A stretch of 64,000 nucleotides of DNA, taken from NCBI GenBank assembly GCA_964023205.1, contig OZ026835.1, forward strand, positions 20,721,817 to 20,785,816, read 5' to 3'. Each line of letters begins with the position of its first letter. Position 1 is the stretch's first letter. Position numbers and translations under genes: made by a program. Source of the DNA: Lutraria lutraria. Taxonomy: Eukaryota > Mollusca > Bivalvia > Venerida > Mactridae. The notes under the pieces are model-generated. The model ran no database searches and was not told the origin of the DNA. It was given only the letters and a program-made list of their open reading frames with translations. Of the stretch, positions 48,410 to 60,750 are shown one piece after another.

Positions 48410-48634
48410 CTTTTTTGTGGTGTTCATCTGTAACTGTATATCGTAGATTTCTAAACTGAATGTCTAAACTCCTTTTCTTTGTAAGGTCAAATTTGTTCTG
48501 TATATTAGATGGTTGAATTTGACTAGAGGTATTGAACTACATTGTTTGGATCCCTGTTGCAAAGTTCTGACACCCGCATTTAGACTGTCATCCCTCGGTG
48601 GTACATGTACTAGTAAAGACAAAAGTTCCGCCAT
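48410..48634 (-). pseudogene. Frameshifted second copy of the ABCG N-terminal exon
   Basis: From ATG at 48634 the frame reads MAELLSLLVHVPPRDDSLNA and GVRTLQQGSKQ, matching the plus-strand exon's YVPQRDDG...LSQGSK. The rest of the homology (SSQIQPSNIQNKFDLTKKRS, LDIQFRNLRYTVTDEHHKK) lies in the next frame. One base is missing, or two are extra, around 48510-48545, and the ATG frame meets TAG soon after. The exon ends at donor GTAACT in the same place as the plus copy. Either a decayed duplicate, a sequencing or assembly error, or an alternative start is in play. Confidence 0.55.
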
Positions 48635-48780
48635 TTTCTACACACTTAACGGAACTGCTATAAACAAAAAATTGTCATTTTAAGTCCAAGTTGTATCCTA
48701 CATGTTTCGTTGTAACCTACTTTAGGTTCATCGTGGAGGAATGTTCCATTAATAAAGTAGGGGTAAATGAAACAAGGCCA

Positions 48781-48819
48781 ATGCAAATCAGGGTTGTATT
48801 ACAACTACTTGATGCAAAT
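48781..48819. mobile_element. Micro-palindrome insertion B4 with 8-bp direct repeats
   Basis: Core 48789-48811 is CAGGGTTGTATTACAAC then TACTTG, a worn form of the B palindrome lacking two bases in the left arm. ATGCAAAT flanks it at 48781-48788 and 48812-48819. Confidence 0.65.
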
Positions 48820-49068
48820 ATATGAAAATATTTCCCAAAATTGTTTCCTTATTGTAAAATTTCATCAATGAGGAAATAATATGTATATCTTTTTCCACTC
48901 TTCTTAAGATTTTTGTGAATGAGTATAGACAAAATGGGTCGCTGAAAGTGATTTCATCCCTAGGCAGACAAGTCTACAAAATTAAATGAACGCAGTATAA
49001 AACGCAGTCTAAAGATTGGGTAGTATAAAACATGGCGCCTCTCTAGATTTTAGTATAAAATTAAAAGC

Positions 49069-49086
49069 AAGGACTTATATACATAT
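49069..49086 (+). repeat. Single arm of the A palindrome
   Basis: CAAGGACTTATATACATA occurs alone; no right arm follows. It may be a decayed copy or one end of a longer parent element. Confidence 0.45.
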
Positions 49087-49394
49087 TTAAATGAATTATA
49101 ATAAATTAATAAACATATTTTAAAAAGTGATATAGCATTATTTTACAATTAGATCTACATAGGTCACCAGTTTTGTGTTGTGATGATGTTAATACTGCAT
49201 GGGATCATTTTAAGTCAGTTTTTTAGCTACACTTGATAGCATCGCTCCTGTCAAATCTTTACGTATTAAACAAAGAACTGAAGCATGGGTTGACGCTGAA
49301 GTTCTACAATGTATAAAGGATAGAGATAAGGCTTTTAAGTTTTAACACTTTCAAGAGAGATAAAACTGAAGAAAATTTAAATCACTTCAGGAAT

Positions 49395-50695
49395 TTGAGA
49401 AATAAAGCTAGTTATGCTATTAACAAAGCAAAAAAGAGCTATTTTAAATCATCAGTTGAAAATAATAAAAATGGCTCCAAGTCTCTATGGAAGTGTCTTA
49501 AAAACCTAGGACTTCCTAGTAAGAAGGCTCAGAGCTCAAGTAACATTGGTTTGAACATCAATGGTAGCATTTGTTTTGATAAACTGAAGGTTGCAGAAAA
49601 ATTTAACACTTTTTATACTTCTGTTGCTAATAAGCTAGTCAGTAAATAACCAAATATAGTAAGCAATTTTGGCAAGAGTTTTGTTTTTAATTTCTATTCT
49701 TCAAAAGGTATTAAACCAAATAGTTTTTCTTTGTCCATAGTACCCGAAAACAAAATGTTTAATTTCTTAAACAAACTTTGTCCAAATAAGGCAATAGGGT
49801 TGGATGGAATTCCTTCTCGTTTCTTAAGGGACTCCGCATCAATTATTGCTGGTCCTCTTGCACATACTGTTAACCTGTCTGTTATACAGGGTGTGGTTCC
49901 AGATGATCTTAAATCTGCCCGCGTAGTTCCTTTACATAAAAAGAATGACAAAACGGATGTCGGAAATTACCGCCAAGTCTCAATATTAACGTTGTTTTCA
50001 AAGTCATGGAGAGGGTCATTTATGATCAGTTAGAAGGATACCTGGTCGTGAATAAGCTTTTGTATGAGTTTCAGTCCGGTTTCAGGCGTGGATTCTCCAC
50101 GGACACTTTAAAATTGTCTTATTCATGGATAAAGGTCACCTTGTTGGCATGATTCTTTTGGATCTCCAAAAGGCATTCGATACAGTTAATCATTCCATTC
50201 TTTTAATGAAAATGAAGGCTATCGGTCTCTCAGAATCTTCCCTGCAATGGTTTTCTTCGTATCTGTCAGACAGGCGCCAATTAGTTGAATTATCAGGCGT
50301 TCAGTCTTCAACTGCCAACATATCTTGTGGTGTCCCTCAAGGGTCAATTTTAGGTCCGTTGTTTTTCTTGATTTATGTTAATGACATGTCGGCCCCTATA
50401 AAAAACAAACTCTTACTTTATGCGGATGATTCTGCAATCCTTGTCTAAGCCAAAAACAAGCATGACATTGAAAATACTTTGAGTCATGAGTTGAATATTG
50501 TCAGTCAGTGGCTAATTTGTAATAAATTGTCTCTACACCTTGGCAAAACAGAATCTATTTTATTTGGGTCCAAAAAGCGGCTTACAGCCCAGTCTAACCT
50601 TAAAATAAACTGCAATGGTCAATCCATAGAATCCAAAAACTCAGTCAAGTATCTTGGTGCGACCATTGATCAGAGTCTTACTTTCGATTCAATGG
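49395..50695 (+). pseudogene. Reverse transcriptase fingers/palm, broken frame
   Basis: Open pieces 49395-49649, 49731-50033, 50125-50448 and 50479-50703 lie in the same direction and are separated by stops or frameshifts. They carry NKAIGLDGIPSRFL, NYRQVSILTLFSKS, DLQKAFDTVNHS, GVPQGSILGPLF and LLYADDSAILV (YADD at residues 99-102 of its piece). The last aspartate pair of the catalytic triad is intact, but the protein could not be made as it stands. Confidence 0.8.
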
Positions 50696-50703
50696 GTATA
50701 TCG

Positions 50704-53700
50704 TAGTGATGGGCAATCGATTAATCGGTCTTTCTTACCGACTGATTATCGGAAACAATCGGATACAGAGCTAAATGTCAAACATTACTTTACGAATGTC
50801 TTCAGTACTATATTTTAATTAAATGAAAGCCCATAAATTTCTGTCTTGTAAGATCATAAATAAACATTCATCTCTGTTTGACAGAAATATTTATTTCCAT
50901 TGATGATATTATTACAATTTAAGAGGTTTACCAAGTTTTCTTATGAACATGACAGATTAACTTGACTATATAAAACAAAACCATCAAATGTAAATATTAC
51001 TGCACACTGTCCAACTCCAAACATGAATCCTTACATAAATCATTACAAAATTCATTTATGTTTTTGTTCAGAAATGTAATATTTCACTTTATCTGGACTA
51101 AGTCAACCAGCCGAACTATAAACATGCTCTGATGGTCATGAAGCAGGCCAGTTCAAATACTTCTTAGCTGACTGAGACAATCCAGGATATATATAATCTT
51201 AAATGATGATATGTCACAGCTTTGTCTGCTTTTTTTGGAGCTGGTCAGGGGAAATGAAGCTTTTGCTGATATGCTTTCTCTTTCTATTCATCCTGGTCAA
51301 CTTGACTGAAAAAAGAAATTTAGAAAAACTTAAGATTATGCAAATACTTATAAGGATAGTATGCAAGTATTTTGGAGGATGGAATTAATGTTTGTTTGTG
51401 ACTGCTTTTCTCTATGAAATACAGTATCTGCAAAGCCAATATATATTATGTATTTCTATAAACAATTGCATTAATCAATCAATTGCATTTTGCATGCACA
51501 TTTATGGGAATCAATTGCAATTATTGCAAGCACAAACATTTCCATAAATAAATCAGTATTTTGGCTGACAGATTTGTACAAATAATTAATTCCTGTTTAT
51601 AGATGAAATGTCTTCCCCTCCAATTTCTGAGAAGCATTTGAAACATTTTAACAAATCAAATATATCTTACATTGATGTAAATGTCTAGCTTCAATTATTA
51701 ATTTATAATGTTGAACAAATCTGTTCAAAAGATAAGCTAGTTAACCCTTCATAGAAACATTATTGAATTTATCCGAAATTCTTACCGTTATAAACATCCG
51801 ACCTCGTGCGAATCTGGAAAGCTGGTTTGACTTAGTGTAAGCCGAAGAACTTTCAGCATCGGGACGACAATTCCTCAGGGTAAACGGAAATGCTTTTAAC
51901 CGTGTGCTCAGAGTCTGCCTAGTCTGGATTACCTGCCCCTTATCACTTCGTTGGGTCAGGCACACGTTATTAATGGCTGCGCCCAGTACCAAACTATAAA
52001 CAATGTAGGTTGAGTGATTTTTTGATTAAGAAGTTCAAATTTTAAAGATGTGTTTGGTTAAGCATACATAACATGCCAGTAATATTGATTCTTCTTGGTT
52101 TTCACGGTAAACCTCAATATTTGGTGATCTATGTCTACTGTACATTTCGGATAATGCAAAATTTCGGATACTATTTTGTATCTCGTTGCTGAAGCAGTGT
52201 TTGCTTGGTGTTACAAGTGTTTCAAAACTATTTGTATCAAGTATGAACATCTATACAGTTCAGGGTCCATTTAGCCTTGCAACTGTTTGATATTTCCATA
52301 CCTTTCAGAGTATCATCAGAGATTCTGATCGATCACAGATACAAAACCAGTAGGCGTTCAGAATGAGAGGCGGTCCATGAGAGGATTCTAGCAATGTTTT
52401 GTGTAGATCGCATGTACAGTAAAAGTTGTCAAAGTTCTCTTACTAATCCTACTGTTTTGTGTTGGTATATAACAAGAGATGATGTTTCTAAGGTTTATTT
52501 AGTAAGACTGCCTAACATACACAGCAATATCCAAGTGGTCAGTTAATTACATTGGGCAGTATGTGTTAGTTGTAGCATTACAAGTACTAAGCTCTGCTTG
52601 GTGAGCAAGCTAAGGGTAATGAAACACCTACTACTATTAAAACAAGCAAGATGTTCGCAATTGTCAGTCGGCCAACCGGAAAGCCGAATTAGTAGGGCTA
52701 GTGAGCAGGGTATCCAGTGAGCAGTACAAGGTGTGAGTTTTGAGATTGCTGCATTTTTCCACCCCATGATATATGATTATTAGTAGCACTTTAGTCCAAA
52801 GCTGGCAACAATGAGTTGGGTGGTACCCAATGAGACCCCTGCTTCTAGCAGATAATACTTCAAATTCTGTCTGTGTATTACATTGTATACTGATGACAGA
52901 TTAGAAGGGGGACCAGTAACCATGGACAGTTCATAATAGGGGTGCAAGAATATGACATAACCAGTTTTGCAATATATAGCAATACAGTGAAATAATGAAA
53001 AACACAATAAAACTAAATCCGTTAACTCAGGTGTTAACCCATTACCATTGTACAAGGTAGTTCATTCATATAGTGTAATAACCAGTAGATGGCTTATTAG
53101 TACAGACAACTGTCAGTTTTACACACAGTACCAATATAGCTTTATCGGAAAACTGCAAATATTCTTATGATTTGTTATTCTAAAGGATGAATCGGTCTTT
53201 GTTGGTTAAAAGACACAAAACGTTTAGTCAGCATTAATTTACTTAAATGGATCATTATGCGCTCAATTATTGAAGAAAATATCACAGTACATAAATTAAT
53301 GGCCCGACCATGTATGGCAATACACTGGTTTATTGTTGTACCACTAGAATTGATACAGGGTCACTCAAATAGAATTTGAAAGACTCTTGATTGATATAAA
53401 AAGGAAAACTGACTGAACTATTATTTTCAAATTGGTCCATGCATACAACTCTATCTTTATTATTGGCTATTTTATTTTAAATTGAATTATGCCACATGAT
53501 ACAATATGGTTGAATAAAATTCTACATTGTAGAAAAATATTAGTGTCAAACATCATGAGGAACTAGTTTAAGTTAGCATCACCCACAAATTAATCCATGA
53601 AAACTGAGTTTATAAAGAAGCTTGTTTTATTTACAATAACACATTTTTGCATTTTTCAGTCTATGATATTAACTTTTTGAACAAGTTAACCAGAAGAGCT

Positions 53701-55991
53701 ATAGTCTCCCAAATTTTGATAGCCTGAGCTATTTGCAATAGTCTGAAGCCCTAATTACCAATTAATAGATTGAAAAGATTTAAATTGATTCAGATTCAAG
53801 CTTAACCCCTAGTATTAGTCTTAGGCTATCATTAACACTGATTAAGTACCTGTTCTTAGAATATAACATGTCAAGTGTTAGTTATAACATTCTAAAAAAG
53901 TCTAAAGTAATAACTGAATAAATCATGACCATTTGGCATATCAATTCTTTGTAACATAATTTGACTTAATTTATCACAAATTATCAATACCTTGTTACTC
54001 AAAATTCCATTTTAAAAACTGCTCAACTACTAAAATAGATTTGCTTAAAAATACCCAGATCAGAGATTTCAGACAAATCCTTTAGAGGAAATGAAACAAA
54101 TTCAATACAATGTATTAGTTTTTATCATCACTGCCCTTTGTTATAGTATATTTTCATGTTTCATTGGTGAAAAAAAAGTATGAATCTGCTAATCAGTATT
54201 ATTTGATATGCCACTTACTAACAATATCTGACCCCAGGTTATACAAATCAAGCATTATTAATATCAAGCATTTAATCTGCCTTGCTCACATTGTTTATGC
54301 AACACATATTTAAAAGTCAAGGTACATGCTTTGGTAAATGAACAGACTGGAAATTAACAACACCAAGCCATTATAAATAATACATGTACAGCAATCTTTA
54401 TCAAACAATATTACTGTTTTTAATCAGTGACTGTTTTCATGCTGCAAAGAACTGTTAAAAAGAATTCCATGGCTTAAGTGTTTTTCCTATTTTCCTGTAG
54501 GTAGAACAACGACCAGTAGAACTTCAGCAAGAATGGGTTCTTCCACAAAACACCAGGTTTTCAAGTATGTCACACCATTTAAAGTTACATAAACTGCAAA
54601 GTTACATAAAATGCAGAAATCTGTGTTGCTAAGCACATTGCCTTTATTAAATCATTCTGATTACTGAGGTTCTATATCATACAACAGTTCTAAAAGAATC
54701 TCTCCTTTAATGGTGATGTCATTATTTTACTGGCAAGTTCACTGGTCAACACTGGAGGTCACTGAAATAACAGAAAAAAACATACTAGTTAGCAAATGCT
54801 TCTTTTAAAAAAGAAATGACTCTTAGTTAAAAATGTTTACACAGGCTACCTCACCCGGTGAATCACAAACTTAACAATATGTCAAGTTTACCAACTGTAT
54901 GATTGACAACTAACAATGTAATTAAATATGAAATTCACAAGTTTACAGTTTTCCATAAAGTTTCCTGGGTTTCTACTAATAGCCAGTACACCCCAACTTC
55001 TTGTTTATGTTGTTAGTAACCTGCAACTAACCCACTTGAAACAGAGTTGGTTGGCAAAAATTGCCAGTGTCGGTCCTGTCAGCACTTGAACCACCAACGA
55101 TTGATACACAAGCTTAATTTGTGGCTCTATTGAATGAGCTAGGCAGGTCACTGAGTTGTCAAAACATTTTTTTCTGTAATATTGCTATACTTTTACACAC
55201 CAGCAAGTCCAGCATGTCTGGCTTTGACTTTGGGCTGTTGTGGTGTGGTTCCAGGAGATACTATTCTTTTATGTTACTCCTTTTGCTGGTGTTTTAACTC
55301 TACAAGGGCTACTATAGGAATGATCTGGACTGGTTCTATACATTATAATCAGGAAACTAGCCATTATTTCTTGCTTCTTTCCAGGGATGACTTTCTGAAA
55401 TGTAAATTGTGTTTTATTTATTTATACATGAGTATATATAGTTTTGAACGACAGACATTTCGATGAAAAATATTTACATACAGTGCTGTATCGTTTTGAT
55501 GTCGAAGAAATCTTGAATTGGACGTTTGGTATGATTTTTTTGAAAATTAAGTTCTTTATCCGAAATTGAAGTAATGACTGTTCTATCCGAATTCATTTCC
55601 ACTTCATTGATAAGTCAGTTTATGAGAATCCGTCCGATTATCGAGTAAAGAATACGTTTAATCAATACAATGACATGGTATTTCGAATGAAAAACGCTGG
55701 TTTTCTATATGATCAATATTTTTAAAAAATCACTTACCTCATATAGTACATTGTATTCCGCCATTATTGACGGTTGCCTGACGTACTAAAATACTATAGT
55801 ACGACGGGAACCAGACTAAGAGTCTGCCATGACGCAAGTTCAACTACGAACTCAACGGAGCACGTTTTGAAGAAAAGAACACTTTCAGCGAAAAGAATAT
55901 TTTCGGCGAAATGAAAAATCAAGTCGCCGACCGTCAGATTTTAATTTCGGAACGAAATAATCGATTGTCGCCGATCGTCTGCCCATCACTA
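50704..55991. mobile_element. hAT-like DNA transposon inserted in LINE copy 2
   Basis: Ends TAGTGATGGGCA ... TGCCCATCACTA (12-bp inverted repeats), with subterminal ATCGATTA/ATCGG words at both ends. It is flanked by exact 8-bp repeats GTATATCG (50696-50703, 55992-55999). LINE copy 1 has the uninterrupted site with one GTATATCG. 8-bp duplication and these ends fit hAT. It is 5288 bp long but no transposase with BED, DDE or dimerisation segments was seen, so it is probably non-autonomous or decayed. On the minus strand an ATG with MAEYNVLYE and donor GTAAGT (55763-55737) may be a leftover first exon. Confidence 0.88.
54501..54565 (+). other. Exon-like segment inside the hAT-like element
   Basis: Acceptor TTTCCTGTAG is followed by an open frame VEQRPVELQQEWVLPQNTRF and donor GTATGT. 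It matches nothing I know; its isolation makes it weak. Confidence 0.2.
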
Positions 55992-55999
55992 GTATATCG

Positions 56000-56599
56000 G
56001 TAATTAAGAAATCAAATGCTAGATTAAAATTTTTGTATCGTAAAAGTGAATTTCTCACACGTCACACTAAAAGACTTTTGGTATCTTCCCTTATACAGTG
56101 TCATTTTGACTATGCTTCATCTGTCTGGTTTAATGGTCTAACTCAGGATTTAAAACACAGATTACTGGTCACTCAAAACAAGCTTATCAGATTTGTCCTG
56201 AATCTACATCTTAGGCCCCACATAAACAAAGAACATTTTGCAGATATTAACTGGTTACCCGTTACTGATAGAGTGAACCAAATAACCCTTTGTCATGTTT
56301 TTAAGATTAATTCAAACCTTGCTCCATCATATATGAATGATAACTTTAACCCCTCCATCAATGTGCATAATTATTCAACTAGGTTCAGAGTGAAAGTTAG
56401 TCCTAACTCTGACGGTATTTGTGATAACGTGTCCGACAACAAGAGATTTGTTATTCCTATTGTCAAAGGTTTTGGCAAAAGGTCTTTTGCCTATATGGGG
56501 TGCTCTCTTTGGAATAACTTGCCCCAATATATAAGGGATTCTGGAACCACATCTGCTTTTAAATCAAGGGTCAAGGAACATTTTTTACAGTCCATTTAG
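56000..56599 (+). pseudogene. Reverse transcriptase C-terminal part after the insertion
   Basis: Continues from 50695 as VIKKSNARLKFLYRKSEFLT and on to GCSLWNNLPQYIRDSGTTSA, ending FLQSI and TAG. It stays open for 188 codons, so the insertion is probably recent relative to decay of this part, or the part was already dead. Confidence 0.8.
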
Positions 56600-57269
56600 C
56601 TTCTACAATTCAGTTGTTTTAAACATGTCTGTATATTTCCATATTTTCAGATAGATAGTAAAATAGTTTTATTTCTCATGGCAATTCAGATTACTTCTCT
56701 TTGTTGATGCAGTATTGATTTCATCATAACATCAAAACATTATAATTATTTCATTGTTAATTTATATATATAAATATACTGTGATAAGCATGTTTATTTT
56801 TTATTATCATTCTTAATTTATAATCAGCATAATATCGTATTTATTTATGGCAAATAGGATAATTTTTACTCATTCGAAGTATTATTTTTCATTTTTATCA
56901 AATTTTTACATGTTTGTCTACAATGTTCTATTTATCTTACTATAATAGCTATTTAACTGTGATAAGTAATTTTATTTATTTAATATATACCTGTTCATAT
57001 AATTTATTCCCAAATGTGATATTTTCCTATGTCATACAACACTATATATCAAGGACCACAATGGAAATAAGGGTTCCTCTGAACCCTTTCTTGTGTTATA
57101 ATCCTTGACATTTAATGTTGATTTTACATGGCTGTTTTTATTAATTCATGCGTACACATGTATCAATTTACTGTTTTTGTATGTTTTAATGTTATTATTG
57201 CCATGTAAATGTTCATTTTATGTCGAAATAAATCTATCTATCTACATTGATTTTTAGTAAGCAAATAAA

Positions 57270-57775
57270 CATCCCATATGTGACATGGGCATGTCCACAT
57301 AGGTCCCATGGGTATATGGGTCCAATATGGACATTACCTACATGGGCTTGTCCACATAGGTACCATGTGGATCCAATATGGGCATTACCCACATGGGCTT
57401 GTCCACATAGGTACCATATGGATCCAATATGGGCATTACCCACATGGGCTTGTCCACATAGATCCCATATATAGGTCCAATATGGGCATACCCGCATGGG
57501 CTTGCCCAGACTGAACAGCCCATGATTATGTGAAATGGGCATGTCCACATAGGTCCCATATGGATCCAATATGAGCATACCCACATGGGATTGCCTAGAA
57601 ACAACCCATATGTGACATGGGCATGGTCACTTAGGTCCCATATTGGTCTCCTTTATGGGCACTACCCATGTGGGAATGTCCTCATAGGTCCCATGTGATG
57701 AGTTCAACAAGGGCATACCCACATGGGCTTGTCCAGAAACAGCCCAAATGGGATCCATATAAGCATGTTTGCTGG
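57270..57775. repeat. ~53-bp minisatellite next to the LINE tail
   Basis: About nine units of 'acatgggcttgtccacatag' + 'gtaccatatggatccaatat' + 'gggcattaccc'. 'catatgtgacatgggcatg' recurs at 57280 and 57605, so a ~325-bp higher-order block may exist. The array starts about 30 bp after the LINE's (TCTA)n tail. Open frames on both strands are by-products of the repeat. Confidence 0.85.
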
Positions 57776-58131
57776 CTTATAGTCGGTTAAAAATAAAAGC
57801 ATACTAAAGCATATTTATGGAGCATTCCATGGATGCAGCCAGCGCATCCAGAGACTGAGTCAGCGCTGACTACATATCCTGTGGTAGTGTACCTCAGATA
57901 GACCGTAAGGGGATGGTTCCAAACAATGAATACTTTATCTATGTTTCTGATATCAATAAATTGAGCAGTTAAACCGGGAAAACAGTCACTGAAATGGTGG
58001 CGTATATTTATTGAGTCCCTGATTATACCAATTTTACGCAGCGGAAGTTCAGTAAATGAAATATTGCGCTCACATCTTTCAGGTTAATTATGTAAAAATC
58101 AATCTTCTGAATGATTTATATTTACAACATC

Positions 58132-58530
58132 CCACACGGTTAGCTCAGTGGTAATTAAGAGCGTTGGTCTAAGTACTGATCAAACTGAGAATGTGAGTTT
58201 GAAACCCGGGTAAGGCTCACACTAACTGTCCGTGACAAAATTGACAGAATATATTACATCCTATGTTAAATTGTCCTAACACCTCTGAATCATGTGCAGT
58301 AGATTGGTGTTGTAGCTTGACTATAGAATGCGATTAATAAGTACAGTATTCTGGTAAAGGCCTTGAAATTTTATCCATAAAACACCAGTAGCCCCCCCCC
58401 CCCCTAAAAACCCCGGCGCCTAATGGTGTTATATGGGTGAAATTTCAAAGTCCTGAGTTTAAGATAACTGCCCGACACGATATGACTGAAAAAAATGTTG
58501 AAAATGGCGTTAAATCCCAATGAAATAAAA
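58132..58530 (+). repeat. tRNA-derived SINE
   Basis: Head 'cggttagctcagtggtaatt' (A box) and 'gagtttgaaacccggg' (degenerate B box), a C-rich run at 58391-58402, and a tail 'gttgaaaatggcgttaaatc'. Same family style as 41163-41440. Confidence 0.65.
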
Positions 58531-58924
58531 TAATTAAAGTTTCGAACAAAGCAGTGCCTTCAGTGCTTTGATTAATTATTTTAGTAAGGCGCGTGAACAA
58601 TGTATATAATTGCTCGTGAATTTCAAGCAAAGCGACCTGTCATGCCAGGAACGCTGGTCAATGATTGGCTAATCTTCCCGGGTTCAACCTTTTCAGCAGA
58701 ACGGATGTAAGGAAGAGTCAAATATAATCCAGGGGGGAGGTTCGCATGATATAAGTTATGTAAACATAATTATACTAGATAATTAAACTTAAAATCAGAG
58801 TATCATTGAAATAACACATGAATGATTACATTCAATTTTAATATTATCGTTTTATTTTTATGTATAAATAACTAATAATGCGTGTATCTTAATATCACCC
58901 CCCATCGCCTATAATGTGAATGCG

Positions 58925-59750
58925 CAGGTTCCGGTCAACAGCAGACGACAGTTCGCGGCAATTGGTCATTAGTTAAGAGGCGCGAAAGGAAGACAGTCAA
59001 ATTCTGCGAAATTATTACTGATAAAATGAGATATTATGGTAAGGAATTTAATATAATTAATTGTTAAAAGGTGTTTTTAATTAATTACGCGACAGTTTAC
59101 GATAATTTGATTTAAGTTTTCTTTACATTGCTGAAATATTAACGATTTTATGTCCTTTGGTGGGAGGTTGTAAAGACTGGAGGCCTTGCGTAAGTTATTA
59201 GTTTTATAGTTTCGCTATTCATATTCCATATATATTTATCTATATTTAAGGAAAGGTTATTGATATTATTTTGTTAAATTTGGAGTTATTTCACTGAAAA
59301 ACGAACTTTGTAGGTTGAGGCGACACAGCAGACGACATGTTACCACTGCCGCAAATTTTATTTAACTCGACCTAGATGGCGGATTGAAGTAAAGATTTAT
59401 ATAAAATAAGGTAATTTTATATTATTTTATTTTACAAATTGACAAAAACGTATTTGATAAATTCCACACGTTCATAGTTCATGCTGTTTTCGTCTATGAC
59501 TGCTTTTCTTCGACAGCCAGTAGAAATTGCATTACAATTTGGTATTTACAAGATGTATTCATTATAATATATATTTTTTAAAATATATGAATTGGCATTA
59601 CTTTGCACATTAAATTAATTTCACTTTAAAAATATTGTAGGAGCAGACGACATAGCAGACGACAAGTTACAACAACCGTTAATGTTGTATAATTTGGAAA
59701 GCTGATTGTGTTGATGGTTCTTGGAGGAGATCTGTATAAATAAGGTAAAT
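58925..59750 (+). ncRNA. Possible non-coding transcript with three related exon-like units
   Basis: Three segments share AGCAGACGACA: about 58935-59039 (ends at GTAAGG), 59314-59410 (between GTAG and GTAATT) and 59641-59743 (between TTGTAG and GTAAAT). The second and third have acceptor-like and donor-like borders and about 100 bp length, and are followed by the shared word 'gttcatgctgt...tctatgactg'. Frames are closed in all three, so if transcribed they are UTR or non-coding exons. The surroundings of the first are less AT-rich, which suits a promoter. Confidence 0.25.
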
Positions 59751-60453
59751 CTAAATTATTTTTTGTTGAAACTGAAAAAAAAACGTTGGGTGAAAGCCAC
59801 ACTCCCTTAATAGACATCATGAATGGTTTCTTGTATTGATAAATTTTAAAGTTCATGCTGTGTTCATCTATGACTGTGCTTTTCTTTGACTTAATTAATA
59901 AAACTCCAAATCATTTGGAGGGTTATAAGATGAAATGAACAGTTCAATACCCACAACTCTTCCTTGTCTATTTTTGAGTGACTGCCCTTTGGTTTATTTT
60001 AAAGATTAATGATCTCTGGTACATTAAACTCTTCATGGTACATGTTTTTATCTAATAATGATATTGACTTTACCAGTATTTTGTTTGGATAACAAACTTG
60101 GTATAAAACCAATTTTCAGTACGGTCCACAATTATTTGACTTTGGCATGATGGTAGGGCAAAGCGTGCAAGTGCATATTTTAAGATGATTAATAAGTGTT
60201 GCTTGTGATACATGTACATGACATAAAAACTCGAAATATGAACGATAACTGGATACACATTTTGTCCTAATTCATGTGCATACAGAAAAGATAAGTGACA
60301 GTAGCTTATCATTTCTTAGTAATTATTATTAATTTGTTTTGTACATATTGCCGGTTGGTATAATACAGAATTCCACTACTGTTGTAATGATGAGTGATAA
60401 AATGTTTCATCAGTTATTGTGTCTATAAGTTGAACTTACTGCTCACTGTAGTA
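59751..60453. other. Intergenic, no gene seen
   Basis: AT-rich; only the second copy of the 'tctatgactg..cttttctt' word (about 59840-59895) links it to the preceding units. Confidence 0.4.
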
Positions 60454-60750
60454 TCAGTTTTTTTCCGGTATTTTGGGAATATGACCTGCAATACCCTTGG
60501 GATCGGGAATATTCGCGGTGTTTTTTTTAAAATTAAAATTGGGAAAAATATATAACTACAATTTTTGCAATTTTCAACTCGTTCTTCCATAGTAAGGTAT
60601 TTACTACCAATAGTGATGTTAATGAAGTTATAAAATTAATAATTTTTTGGGGGGGATTGGGAATTTTTTGTCTGAATTGGAAAAAAAGGATACTATTTTC
60701 CATTGGGAATATGACCGAATTTCGGCTATAAAATCGCCCCCAAAAAATCT
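60454..60750. repeat. ~300-bp dispersed element, copy 1
   Basis: From 'ttttttccggtattttggga' to 'ggctataaaatcgcccccaa'. Copy 2 at 61405-61703 shares 'ggtatttactaccaatagtg' and 'gggaatatgac.gaatttcgg'. A diverged inverted relative is at 46650-46865. Confidence 0.75.

Larger units (their letters stand above)
49190..57244 (+). mobile_element. LINE copy 2, split by a hAT-like insertion
   Basis: Reverse-transcriptase part of ORF2 from about 49190, continued at 56000 after the inserted element, then a 3' UTR and (TCTA)n tail at 57232-57244. The endonuclease region is absent, so it is 5'-truncated, but it reaches about 1 kb further upstream than copy 1. Motifs LLDLQKAFDTVNHS, GVPQGSILGPLF and YADD place it in the CR1/L2-like part of the non-LTR tree (inference). 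Confidence 0.88.

Noticed and set aside
56914..57108. 64-codon open frame identical to one at 12762-12956
   Set aside because: Both lie in the 3' UTR of the two LINE copies downstream of the reverse transcriptase stop; identity reflects the shared element.
57234..57604. 116- and 88-codon minus-strand frames rich in tryptophan and glycine
   Set aside because: Translation of the 53-bp minisatellite; no gene context.
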